Shown here in pieces: positions 24,488 to 34,905 of a stretch of DNA of 64,000 nt. A model generated the notes under the pieces. That model was not told the origin of the DNA, searched no databases, and saw only the letters and a list, made by a program, of their open reading frames with translations. Position numbers and translations under genes: made by a program. Each line of letters starts with the position of its first letter. Within the stretch, counting starts at the first letter, position 1. The DNA is from Tetrastigma voinierianum (lineage: Eukaryota > Streptophyta > Magnoliopsida > Vitales > Vitaceae): the NCBI GenBank assembly GCA_016808115.1, contig JAEQBH010001842.1:186001-250000 (forward strand), written 5' to 3'.

Positions 24488-25683
24488 AAAACCGTGCACG
24501 ACCATTGAAAGTGAACTATTTATACAATGTACATATTGTACTGCACTCATATAAAATATTCAACGCCTCCTTAATAGAACAAGAACCGCTTAGTTCAGAT
24601 ACGATAGATTATACCAATAGGGGTCAAGAAGATCGCAAACGATTGTATTGATGTGTCACTCCGAATGCTGTTCAAATGGGACCGTAGATCTTAGCTGCTC
24701 ACTAATCGATTTTTATAACTGGGCCACAGCCCCAAATGACCTGCATCAGGTTATAAAATCAGCTTATATCCCATCAGAAGCCCAATGACCATGCCTGACT
24801 CGATATCCTCAGATATCGAAGACAGGTTAAATTCGCTAAGGCATAACTCGAATTGATTTGCGTAATCGAATTGAATTTGTGAGCATAATTGAATCGATTC
24901 AGATTGTAAATATTGAATATGAAAGTGTATTTTTGCGGGATGATCAATGAACTATAAATCGATTGTATATATAACAAAGATATGTATTGTATTTTTACAT
25001 TGATCATCCATAAAGGTTTGAAAGTTTTGAATTGTTAAATCGCATGATTTGTTTAAATCAAATCAAGAATGGATTTAGAGAACCACTAAGTATGAAAATG
25101 CTAAATGTGATTGCTTACTCAATGTGCGTGTACCGAAAGTGATAGATAAGCGACGTAAAGCGACCTAAAGATAGTATGAAATACGAAATATAAAAAGTTA
25201 AGGAAATTTCGAGTACGTCGATATGTGCATTCATTCCATGTTTTCTTTGGATATTGATATTTTGTAAAAATAATTTGAACTCAACATCTATTTTTGTAAA
25301 TCATTTTCAAAGGTCAATGCCTTCATTGTAAATGTATTTCATAAATGTTACGGGTTTCGCTTCAATTTTGAAATCGTCAAGAAAGATATGATTTGAGTGA
25401 TTGAGTGATAACAGTGGGCATCCCGACGGTCGATCCGCCTAAACGGGTCGGGCCGGGAAAAGGGTCCCACACTTGATATGCCTTATAATAATTTCAGACT
25501 TAGATGAATGAAATGTACCGGGCTTTACCCTTTAAAACGTTTCCTCATATTTGAAAAGGATTTATGTCAACTAAAGTGTAACGCTACTTTTCGTGTTTTT
25601 GATGATTTTGATAGTGATCGCGATATTGGGAGCAACCCGATTCTGCTCGACCGCTAAACGGTCGGGTCAAACGAGGTACTACA

Positions 25684-26499
25684 AAGATATCCACAACAGT
25701 CAATATCCATCAACCCATTCACCGGTGAAGATGATTTCACACAAGCTACACAAGATGAAGACTACTCTGCCCAGAGAGTCTCTGGCTCCGCATTGGAGCC
25801 ATTGGAAAGCCATATAGGAGATAACGAAGGATGACACCATACAATGAGGATTCGTTTTCAGCCAATTTTGAGTCCATGAGTATTGGAACTCAATTCGGTG
25901 ATTCATTGAATTAGGGCAACAAATTTACTCCTTATACAATGAGTTATGGTTAGACTTCTTCACATCTTTTAAGTTCTATTGCTGAAGAATATGGATTGAT
26001 TGACTATCCTCATGATCCACAAATTTCATTCCAAATTCCATATCAAATGCAGCAAGGATTTCAAACGAGCATGTGGGTGAACCCCTAGTTTCCTATCCAT
26101 GGAGAGGTTGTGGGTTGGAGTCAATAGATTTATGCATGACATGTTCGAAGTTATAATCAATATTATTTGAACACCATGTTTTCTGTGATTTAATATCGCC
26201 TTCACCGCATTTGCATCCTTCATCAAATAATGTAACGGAGCCACATCGATCTTCATTTTGGTTTTAAAATGACTATTGTAATGTAATTTCTCGATAAATT
26301 ATAATGAATATCGTCTTGAATAAGTGTATATTTGCTTATTTATGTCTTTTTTATAGTTCAAAAAAGTATTTCCATGAATTTCAAAGTATTTTTGTTAATT
26401 TTCGTTTTACTGATATTTTTATCAAAATATCCACAAATATTACCGATATATCCGTAAAATTCAAGTATCAATATATCCGTAATTACCGATATTTTGTTC
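25684..26499 (+). pseudogene. hAT transposase C-terminal coding tail and 3' end
   Basis: An acidic and Gln/Ser-rich translation (EDDFTQATQDEDYSAQR at about 25,728-25,780, then QFGDSLN, FTPYTMSYG, SSIAEEYGLIDYPHDPQI) continues the low-complexity tail that broke off at 16,509. Stops at about 25,831, 25,912 and 26,086 disrupt it. Non-coding sequence with repeated (A/T)CCGATAT motifs leads to the terminal ATTTTGTTC. Confidence 0.65.
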
Positions 26500-26515
26500 T
26501 TTATATATACCTAAC

Positions 26516-26610
26516 CCATTAGGTCCAACCTACTTATGTTAAGCCGATTATATTCCAACCAATCTACTTAGACCGAACCCATTATATTCCAACTCATCTA
26601 CTTATACCTA
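26516..26610. repeat. Flanking repeat units, right side of hAT
   Basis: ACCCATTAGGTCCAACC, then two units of ATTATATTCCAAC(C/T)(A/C)ATCTACTTA, match those found at 2,587-2,682 left of the hAT element. This supports insertion of the whole 23.8-kb nest into one repeat array. Confidence 0.55.
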
Positions 26611-26639
26611 ACCACCCATTGTTATGTCACATACTGCCA

Positions 26640-26730
26640 TATCACACCCTCAACAATATGATTTTAAATATATGAGGTTTTGAATCAATGACCTCTATGT
26701 TGTAAATAATGCTCTTAGCCACCGTTCCAA
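26640..26730 (-). repeat. tRNA-derived SINE-like relic
   Basis: On the minus strand a box-A-like TGGCTAAGAGC (26,711-26,721) is followed about 25 bases later by a box-B-like GATTCAAAAC (26,677-26,686). These match the RNA polymerase III internal promoter consensus with tRNA-like spacing. The sequence does not fold as an intact tRNA, so a SINE or tRNA pseudogene remnant is the likeliest reading. Low confidence. Confidence 0.35.
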
Positions 26731-26739
26731 TAACTTTTC

Positions 26740-27340
26740 ATCTAGACTTCTTTTTTCTATCATCTTTTATTGTTCTTTCATGATATTTTCTAAATATTAT
26801 TTATTCTACTACTTTTCCAGTTGTTCCTCTAACATATTTTGGGTCTTTTCCTATACTTATAAGAGTATTTTATTATATTTCTATATTTATCATTCTATTT
26901 CTAATTTGTTCATTTTTTCTTCGATTTTTTCCCACTTATTTTTTGTTATTTTTACTACCTTTAATATTTCTTCTATTAACATTTCTATTTTTCTAGATTC
27001 CATGTTATATGATTTTTATACAGCTTGGACTTTTTCTAGGGGGATCTAATGATTTATTTATTGGTTTGACTTTTTCTATCATAAATTTTTTCCATTATTT
27101 ATTTAATTCATATTCTTTGATTTTTATTTTATCTTTTGGAGACAAATTTACTATTTATCTTTTAATCATATTTTTAATGATTTTTTTATGGTTATCCATT
27201 TCTACTAAGTTTTATTTTTTCTATTGTTTTTCGTATCTTACTTTGATTTATGTGTATTTTTATTGATAAGTATTCATTATAATTTTCTATTATATCGTGA
27301 ATTATTATGTCTATGACTTCTATATATTTTTCTAGACTGG
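26740..27340 (-). pseudogene. Lys/Ile/Glu-rich coding remnant, probably endogenous pararetrovirus
   Basis: Read on the minus strand from 27,340, the sequence gives a charged, helix-prone Lys/Ile/Asn/Glu-rich translation (for example SLEKYIEVIDIII) interrupted by stops. Its style resembles the small reading frame at 32,823-33,140. It abuts head to head the plus-strand RNase H fragment beginning near 27,344. Assignment to the same endogenous caulimovirid is inference from composition and adjacency; no diagnostic motif is present. Confidence 0.4.
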
Positions 27341-27343
27341 CTT

Positions 27344-27611
27344 TTTTATAAAAGACTTAGCAAAATAAAGACAGAAAATACAAAAATTATTAACAAAGAA
27401 AAACCAAACATGATGAAGTGAAAAACATACCACAATAGTTAAGAGATTAAAAGACATATGTTTAAATTTATCGAAATTAAGATTACCAAATGAAAATGAA
27501 AATGACAATTTAATACTACAAACAGATGCTTCAGATAAATATTAGGTAGCTATTTTAAAAACAGATTTAGGAGAAATATGTCGTTATACTAGTGGAACTT
27601 TTAATGATAAT
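27344..27611 (+). pseudogene. Endogenous caulimovirid-like RT/RNase H fragment (5' part)
   Basis: The plus-strand translation shows a KRLKDICLNL-type connection followed by LQTDASDKY and the CRYTSGTFND block. These are the start of a caulimovirid-type RNase H, with the first catalytic Asp in TDAS. A TAG follows TDASDKY and further stops lie upstream. The frame is cut at 27,611 by a minus-strand LTR and resumes at 31,839. The style fits Caulimoviridae, possibly the Florendovirus group common in angiosperm genomes; the genus is inference. Non-functional ancient copy. Confidence 0.72.
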
Positions 27612-28869
27612 ATCACGCTCGATTCTCTATCTCGACCCGATTGGGCGGGATCTCAACCTACGCTTTCTCGGGTGCGAACCATACCGGGACTCTTTATCTT
27701 CTTTTTTTTTTTTTTTTCGTAGCCGAACTTATACTGGTGGTGTACAAACAATTTGTAATAACCAAAATCATTTACATATACAAAGTTAACTACCACCTGA
27801 GCGGTGTCCATCAAAATCTATACACATATACTAAGTCCCATGTACTTATACAAACACTTCATATTATTATTTATGTTTAATACAAACATCGTAGAGATCA
27901 CTGAAAAACAATGCTAGTGAGTACCTATCTCGAGATGGCTCAGACTGTGGAATGTCCCGTCTCATGACTCTCTTCTTCACATCTACACTTATCAACACCC
28001 GCGCTAAGCTTTACGCTACTGGGAACATAGACAAGAACGCACTAATAACAATAATCACAAATATTACTATCTTTTACATTTACTTTTACTTATGCATATA
28101 ATCAAGCCTATTGTTATGTGACTTCGACCATATCATATTATACATGTAGATTTTATCCTTTCAGATTCCATATCATTATCTTGTTCGTATTACTTCCATG
28201 TGTCATGTCTTACAAGTTTCAATTCATATCTTCACGTATGGCATGTCGATCATATCCAAACAAACTTATACGATACAATGGCAAGTCGAACAGATCGTCA
28301 TATCAAATACATACAAAGGTCAAATCGTAACTAATACCAATACATAGATTCATCATTATCACTACCGGCCATTAATCAACCTTTAGCAATTACATTTCAT
28401 GATCCGGATGCCCGTTTAATTCTTTTAGTTATCGCTTTATTAAATTTTCATTTTCAAAAGTGTCGCTGACCCGAACTCTACTGATCTACGCTGATCCAAG
28501 CCGATTCTAAGCATCTCGGTATTTTCAATCAAACATTTATTTGGTTTTATTAAATTTTGTTTTCAAAAGTGTCGCGACCCGAATCCCGACTCGACCCGGT
28601 TGGAGGATCCAAGCCGGAGCCCTGCTAATCTTCGACATTTTCGCTAATTATCTTCCAAAACATTTTGTTTTCAGGTTATTCCATTTTAGACTTTTTAATT
28701 ACGAGAAAGCACTTCTTTTCGGGCAATCCCATAAACACTTACAAATTCAAAAGACCCATAACATTCACATTTAACAAAATGCATTTACAAAATAATGTCT
28801 TTTTACTATATCTATGTAATGTAAAAGATACTTAAACAAATACAATTTTTAATGTCATTTTTCACTTTT

Positions 28870-29650
28870 TGGTTTGTGATTTCACATATAGCTATAGAAG
28901 TCGATATTCGTGATGATTCATTGGTGAACTTCGTCTTGTTTGTCATTCAAAGAGCAATGTGGTTTCACATTTAATATCACCATCTCACATACGTACTATA
29001 GAAATCGACGCTCACGGCTGCATTCTCCGCCGGCTGATCCTGCCATGTTTGTCATTCAAGAGCAATGTGATTTCACATTCAATATCACCATCCGACATAT
29101 GGCTATAGGAAACTCATGACATTCACGATATATTCGCTTGTCAATCCGTCCCGTTTCATTATTCAAGAACAATGATTTCGCATTTAACAAAGATGATTCA
29201 CTTTGACTATGTATCTGACATTCATGACACATTCCGCAGCTGAATCCGCCCGCTTGTCATTCAAGAGTAACGTGATTTCGCATTTAATGTAAAGATGATT
29301 CACTTTGACTATAGAATTGACATTCATGACAGATTCAGTTGTTGAATCTTGTCTATTTGTCATTCAAGAGCAATGGATTTCGCATTTAACAAGATATGAT
29401 TCACTTGATCATAATTGACATTCACAACATATCGGCTGTCGAACTCGGCCCGTTTGTCATTCAAGAGCAATGTGATCTCACATTCAAGAATTACTTGCCA
29501 CCTTCATGACGTAATCTAGTCGTGAATCCCATCATGTTGGTCATTCCAATAAAATGATTACATTCAATATTTACGATTACCTTCATGATAATTCAATTGT
29601 GAATCCTACATGCCTGTGGCCATTCAATGATACATTTCAAATCGCCATTT
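28870..29650. repeat. Minisatellite, ~100-bp period, seven to eight copies
   Basis: The core TTGTCATTCAAGAGCAATG plus a following GATTTC(A/G)CATT recurs with variation at about 28,948, 29,048, 29,154, 29,252, 29,355, 29,452, 29,545 and 29,612. Between cores are variable segments with GACATTCA(T/C)GA and GAATC. The array lies inside the minus-strand solo LTR. The last two copies are the most diverged. Confidence 0.75.
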
Positions 29651-29735
29651 TTATGCGCAATTTCACTTATAGCTCAAATACACGCACACATGCATTTATT
29701 TGACAAACATTTCGAATAACAATAATTCAAATCAA

Positions 29736-29977
29736 TATATATATATTTCACAAATAGCATTCATAACCGATCATGATCACATTTTGTCTTCATATCATAT
29801 CATATCATATTCGAATAGTTTGAAACATATATATGAAGACAATGTGATCATGATCGGTTATATCGCTATTTGTGAAATATATATAAGTATATATATATAT
29901 ATATATATATACATATATATATTTCACAAATAGAACTCATAACTGATCATAATCATTATTCGTCTTCATATCATTTA
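29736..29977. repeat. Long imperfect hairpin with a third direct copy and TA repeat
   Basis: The arm at 29,736-29,795 (containing TTTCACAAATAGC and CCGATCATGATCACA) is inverted at 29,827-29,885 with only a ~31-bp AT-rich loop. After a (TA)n run at about 29,888-29,911, the left-arm sequence appears again in direct orientation at 29,913-29,977. The pattern suggests foldback duplication inside the solo LTR. Confidence 0.75.
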
Positions 29978-31838
29978 CATATTTCCTATCATTCGTTATC
30001 CTTTTTTCTCTCAAGTTATATATGATAATAATCATATATAATTTAACCACATTATGTGTTCAAGGACTTATCGCTTCTTCATGCTCATATTCATGTTTCA
30101 GTTCGTTTTCATTTTCCATATCACATTCATGTTTCATGAACACATCTATACATATTGCATTTCTTGTTCATATCTACATCCTTTCTTACCATGTATTCCA
30201 ATTAACTTTAACCAAGCGATTAGTACACTTGGTTTCAGACTGGTTATGGGAACCAAACGCCATTAAATAGCATATGGTTAGATTCTAGACTCAACGAGAG
30301 CTTTCCATGTAGCTCAAAAATACCCATAACGCAGCCCTAACGGGGCGCAGCTACATGTTTGCAAAGTTCGTGATAAAAAATCAGCAACTTACGTAACTCG
30401 GCAAAGAACAAACAGCAGTTGAAGAGCGCTGTCTTTGTCATTTTCGGGATCTTAACTTTACATTTGACACTGGTATTTTGTACTACTTTGAAGTTAAGGT
30501 GCTAAGGGTTCTTCTCCAACTGGAATCACCCAAATCGGAGTACCGAAACTCGAGTTATGTCCTAAACAACTCGGACTACTCTATGATTAAATCGATGCAG
30601 AATCTGCTTGCACATAAATTTCACTTTGAGTGAATTTATGGGCCACTTAGGGTCATAATTTGATGATGCCTATTTCTGTATGTTTGGTTCTCCTTGAAGT
30701 CTATTTTAATTAGCCACTTGAATCACTCAAATCGGATAAGAAATGAGCAAGTTATGGCTAAAATAAGAACACTGGTCAAAACAGAGCAGCAGGTGTGGTC
30801 AAGACCTGCTCCGCACCAGACGGTGACAGTTCTGCCTCGAAGGGTGTACCGCACAGTCCCCTTAAAATGCCTTAATGTGTGTTTTTCTCCCATTTTTCCA
30901 TATGTTGATACCCAAATCAACCCAACACTCCATAAACACATCAAGACCACTTCAAATTCATCTTATAATCTCTTTTCTACTCAAATTATCATTCAATAAA
31001 TATCTTTCATCAAAACCTTTCATGATTTTCTCCCCAAAATAACTTAAGGTCATAACCTGCCACATACCAAATACAAGCACTCAGCAGGCTTGTTTCTAAC
31101 CCAACTCCTTTACTTTAATTAAACCATGAATCCAACTCAAAGGCTTTATGATTCCATGCTTTTCAGACATTCGTGGTATTTTACTCTACCTTACTCAATA
31201 TTTTTTTCGGGTTAGGATGAAAATCCTATCAAAACCCTAGAAAATCAAATGCCAAACAAGAAACCCATGTTTGATGAAATTCTATCAAACCCTAGTTCGG
31301 GCAAGCTACTGAACAATGCAATTGTATGGAAATTCATACAATAATTCATAGTTCCATACAAAATCCAAAGTTTCATACCTTTTATCTCTTATTCTTCCTC
31401 TTCCTCTTCTTTCTTCTCCCTCTCTCCCCTACTGCTCTTCTCATTTGAGACCAAATTGGTCTTAAATCCACTTGTTAAGGCCATGTTTGGCCTTTGCATT
31501 TTAATTTTTTTACTTTTCTCATTTTTGCTATTTAGCCCTTTAACTCATTATTATTTTCAATCTAACTTATTTAATTTCTATTTTGGCATACAATCTTTGA
31601 GATATTACCCTTAGGTCCTTCCATTCTCTTCTAATTTCTATTCCATCTTTCCTAAATTCCAGTTCTGTACATAACTTATCAATACGCCTTTATGTCCTCA
31701 AGCGGTAAATGACTAATTTACCCGTTCTCTCGATATTCATTTCGGTCTCTCGTTTATTTCCTAAATCTTATTTAATTTATAATATACCCTAAATTAAGTC
31801 TGAACCTAGACAGATATTTCGCCAAGTTGGCGTATAAT

Positions 31839-31990
31839 CATATTAATTATGATATTAATGAAAATGAGTTACTTGCAATAATAAAAGGAATTAATAAATT
31901 TGAGGTATTTTTATTACCTAAACCTTTTATAATAGAAACTGATAACACTCAAGTTGTAGGATTTATAAGGAATAACACAGGAAAATGAGT
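31839..31990 (+). pseudogene. Endogenous caulimovirid-like RNase H fragment (3' part)
   Basis: Translation resumes after the LTR with INYDINENELLAIIKGI, FEVFLLPKPF and IETDNTQVVGF. These are the Glu-containing helix and the TDN motif of a pararetroviral RNase H. A TGA follows at about 31,987. It is the continuation of the fragment ending at 27,611. Beyond about 32,000 the similarity is lost. Confidence 0.72.
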
Positions 31991-32822
31991 AAATGCTAAG
32001 ATTGTCGGGGATGTCAAACTTTCTTAAGACATCGATGATGCCTTTTTCAACTAATCGGGCTTCGGAATACGCGGGTTTGCTGAACCTGATCAAGGCTATC
32101 GCGGGTCGGGCAATGGGATCGATCGCCCTGACCAAGTAGAATCGCCGGGCTGGTCTACAATTTTGGTTTGAAGGCATCGTCTCCGCAAAACAAGAATGAA
32201 GGCCTGGCGAGGGCTTCGCCCGCGGTCGCCCGCTCGATGCCCAAGTCATTCTTCTCGGCGAAGCAGACCGCTTTAGTACGTGGCTGCGATGTTTTTTTTT
32301 TTTTTTTTTGCGTAATCTTCGCACTCACGGTATTTCAGATTATAAGTAGGATGCTCAACCGCTTGACGGTGATTAGGATTTGCTCCTATCGATGGATATT
32401 GCTATTATCGAGCACGTATTTGGAGATGGATATGTAAAGAGTAGTTTATTTGGGATAATCTTCCTTCCTTATCGTAATCCCACTGGACGCCGATCTTGCG
32501 AATAATATATTATTAGGGACTATTATTCTATTTTCCTCAGATCTGTGTGAGACTTCCATAATCGGCCTTTCGCCAATCTGGGCCGGGCCCTTATTCGGGC
32601 CTGCACCAAAGACTCAATGTCGGGCGCAGAAAGTGCCCGACGCTCCACTGCAGATGCTCTCCCCTTAGGTTCAAATGTGACGCCTCAATGTTTATTGGCC
32701 ATTCTTTCTTAGGCCTGGCAGGTGGGCCTGTGAGCCTTATTTTTCGAACCCTATCAATTACAATTTCAAGATTGTTCATATAAAAGGTTATGACAATTTT
32801 CTTGCAAACTTTTTGAGCAGGA
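31991..32822. other. Unassigned GC-richer segment between viral pieces
   Basis: About 32,030-32,280 and 32,560-32,750 are markedly GC-richer than their surroundings and hold stretches such as GGCTTCGCCCGCGGTCGCCC. A run of about 18 T sits at 32,292-32,309. Frames exist on both strands but none gives a family I recognise. It could be a fragment of another retroelement or a diverged part of the viral genome. Confidence 0.4.
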
Positions 32823-34060
32823 ATGTCGAATAACATCCAGGAACTGCGAGAAATCGTAATCGATATGATTGAAGGAATGAATATAATTTCAGAAAATTAT
32901 AATGCTCTTATATCAATTGAAGAAAAAGTAATAAACTTACAAAAATATATTAATAACATAAGAACCAAGTCATATATGTCCCAAAATCTCCTTGAAAACA
33001 TGAGAGAAATAATAGTGAGTTCAAAAGATGTTCCCTTAGTCTCTTCAGAGACTAAAAACATTAATAAGGTAGGCTTGGATACGTCGTCCCATTCGGGAAA
33101 AAGCCAGACAACAACAAATGATGATAACATTAGGACATGAGATATATCTTTGTCTAAAGACAAAAATATATCAAAAGGTATTCAGATAATGCCTATCATT
33201 TAAAATGATAAAAGCCTGAAAAATAACAGACTTCTAAGAGACAAACACCCCCCAAGTGGAGATAACAGTCCCTCAAATGACAAACTCCTACCAAAAGGAG
33301 AAAATTCAAATGATACACTATTTTTTCCAGAAGAAAAAACGGAAAATATGTCCATAATCTTTTCAATAGCATTGTCCAATATGGAAATAAAGTATTTGAC
33401 TTTCTTCAAATTTATCTGTAACAACCCTAATGGTAGTGGGTATTACCAGACCTCTACCGAGTCTATCTACCCAAGAATCATAATCACAAAGAAGACCGAT
33501 CCTTTATTTATTCAAGATGCTATGAATTCCGATTTTGTTGATCGATCTATTTAAGCCCTAATTGTGATGAAATTTAATGACACCCTCAGAATTCAATTAT
33601 ATAACATGACAGGATATTAGAACTTTCACACTGGAAATTCTTACCATCGCCCATAATATAATAAAGATGTTTTAATGAGCATCAAAGCCCATCACCTCAT
33701 CATAATAAATAAAAGATGGGGTTAATCAAGTATTTCAAATAAATGAATATAAACCCAAAATACGATATTATAACAAACAATCGATTAAAAAGACAGAGAG
33801 CACGGGATAAAGGCAATACTGGTGTTAATAACATATCTACGAAAAGAATCGCTTCTACCATTGCGCAATAAACAATTAATGATAATCATGAAGGACAAGT
33901 TCGTATGACAAAAATTACGATAGAGAAAATCAATGAGCTAGACCAGCTATTATTACTAGCCAGTCAAATGACAAGAGCAGAGGCAAAAAGAGTTATGAAA
34001 AAGAAAAAAAAAATAATAGTGAAGGATGGATTACTGGGAAAAAGATGTAATGTCTATATT
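32823..34060 (+). pseudogene. Probable pararetroviral accessory ORF, decayed
   Basis: An open frame of 105 codons (32,823-33,140; MSNNIQELREIVIDMIEG start) encodes an Asn/Ile/Glu/Lys-rich, helix- and coiled-coil-prone protein. Stops follow at 33,138 and later. Scattered charged segments continue, including MTKITIEKINELDQLLLLAS-like residues at about 33,908-33,965 and a Lys-rich run near 33,990-34,020. It lies between the RNase H piece and the TATA/leader region, where Florendovirus-type genomes carry a second ORF of unknown function. The assignment is positional inference. Confidence 0.45.
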
Positions 34061-34333
34061 TCAAGGCCCGACGGGTGACACGCCTATCACTATAAATGTG
34101 TAAACGATAATTGGTTGGCTCGACAACAACGCCAACTACTATAATCAGAATTCACAAGGACAACTAGAGGATAGCAATAAAAGAAGACTAACAGAAGAAA
34201 TAAGGACATGACACTAAGAAGATAACTTCAAAGTCAACTTTTCAAAAGGAAAGATAAGATCAATAGAAAACAACAAAAGAAGAAGACAGGTGGAAGATAA
34301 GATCACAACTAAAGGATAAGGTCTAGAGGTATC

Positions 34334-34340
34334 TATATAA
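34334..34340 (+). promoter_or_regulatory. TATA box of the endogenous pararetrovirus
   Basis: TATATAA, followed by AGGA, stands after an A/G-rich region and about 570 bp before a tRNA-Met primer site. Plant pararetroviruses have a single pregenomic promoter, a leader of several hundred bases, then the primer site. The spacing fits that layout. Confidence 0.5.
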
Positions 34341-34593
34341 GGATGAAGAACTCTCCTTTGAGATCATCAAAAAATCATATCCCTCTTTTCAGACAAAAAT
34401 ATCAGAATGACTTCTCTTTGCGAAACTATTCGTAAAGATAAGAAATGGCTCTAACGAAGTTCAATATTTCCTTTTAATCATTTTTATGTGTGAGAATCCT
34501 TACAATGAGTGTCTCTGATACTACTTATGCTCGATACCGTTAAGCCAGAGGTGGCATGGTATAGCCAGAATATATGCTACGCCATTTGACTTT

Positions 34594-34901
34594 GCATATA
34601 ACAGGAATTGATTGAAATTAATTCATTGTCTTTTATCTCTTATCTGCATAGACTACTGTCCCTAGTTTCATAAAAGTTATCTTCTTTGATCATCTTGTTT
34701 ATTCTGGTGTTTACCCTCTATTGAAATTATAGAGCTAGGTCATTGAATTTTTACATATAACATGTATTAATTGAAATTAATTAATAATCTTTTATCTCTT
34801 ATCTACATAGACTGCTATCCCTAGTTTCATAAAAGTTATCTTGTTTGATTATCTTGTTTATTTCGTTGTTTACCTTCTATTGAAATTATAGAGTTATACA
34901 A
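34594..34901 (+). repeat. 159-bp direct duplication in the leader
   Basis: Copy 1 (34,594-34,752) and copy 2 (34,753-34,901) share CATATAACA, TTGAAATTAATT, TCTTTTATCTCTTATCT, CTAGTTTCATAAAAGTTATC and TCTATTGAAATTATAGAG in the same order, with roughly one difference in ten. The second copy runs directly into the primer site. Confidence 0.8.
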
Positions 34902-34905
34902 CTAA

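Larger units (their letters stand above)
19165..25683 (+). mobile_element. Solo LTR (copy B), interrupted by another LTR insertion
   Basis: Begins TGTAACGCCCC and ends about GAGGTACTACA at 25,683, where hAT sequence resumes. Excluding the inserted block 21,098-24,492, its two parts (19,165-21,097 and 24,493-25,683) align with copy A in order. Modules recur at about 20,078, 20,270, 20,467 and 20,640. There is no internal region, so it is best called a solo LTR. No matching 5-bp duplication was found around the A+B block. Confidence 0.7.
2691..26499 (+). mobile_element. Degenerate hAT DNA transposon (BED/DUF659 type), host of nested insertions
   Basis: The outer ends share an exact 9-bp inverted repeat (GAACAAAAT at 2,691-2,699, ATTTTGTTC at 26,491-26,499), followed inward by related ATCGGT(T/A)ATT-type subterminal motifs rich in ATATCG. 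A TATA-like box with downstream CCCC lies at about 3,188-3,200. Coding pieces in one orientation follow: BED finger (4,300-4,610), DUF659 and RNase-H-like transposase with hAT dimerisation region (13,878-16,509), and a Ser/Gln/Tyr-rich tail (25,684-26,210). Between them sit LTR elements. No 8-bp target duplication is visible at these ends. A CAGGGCCAAT motif at 2,855, typical of hAT termini, leaves the exact left boundary uncertain. The element is non-functional because of many stops. Confidence 0.75.
27612..31833 (-). mobile_element. 4.2-kb solo LTR on the minus strand, inserted in the viral RNase H
   Basis: Bounded by an exact 5-bp direct repeat ATAAT (27,607-27,611 and 31,834-31,838), and the viral reading frame resumes across it. 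Read on the minus strand, it contains blocks shared with copies A and B: GACCTAAGGGTAA-like at about 31,605, a CCAAACATGGCC block at about 31,480-31,500, and two modules with GATT(C/T)(A/C) after CAAAT near 30,520 and 30,735. No gag/pol was seen. It therefore appears to be a solo LTR of a related Ty3/gypsy family. The terminal TG/CA are not clear. Confidence 0.72.

Noticed and set aside
32168..32437. Opposing 89- and 136-codon frames in the GC-rich island
   Set aside because: Both strands are open because of base composition and a T-run; neither gives a recognisable protein.
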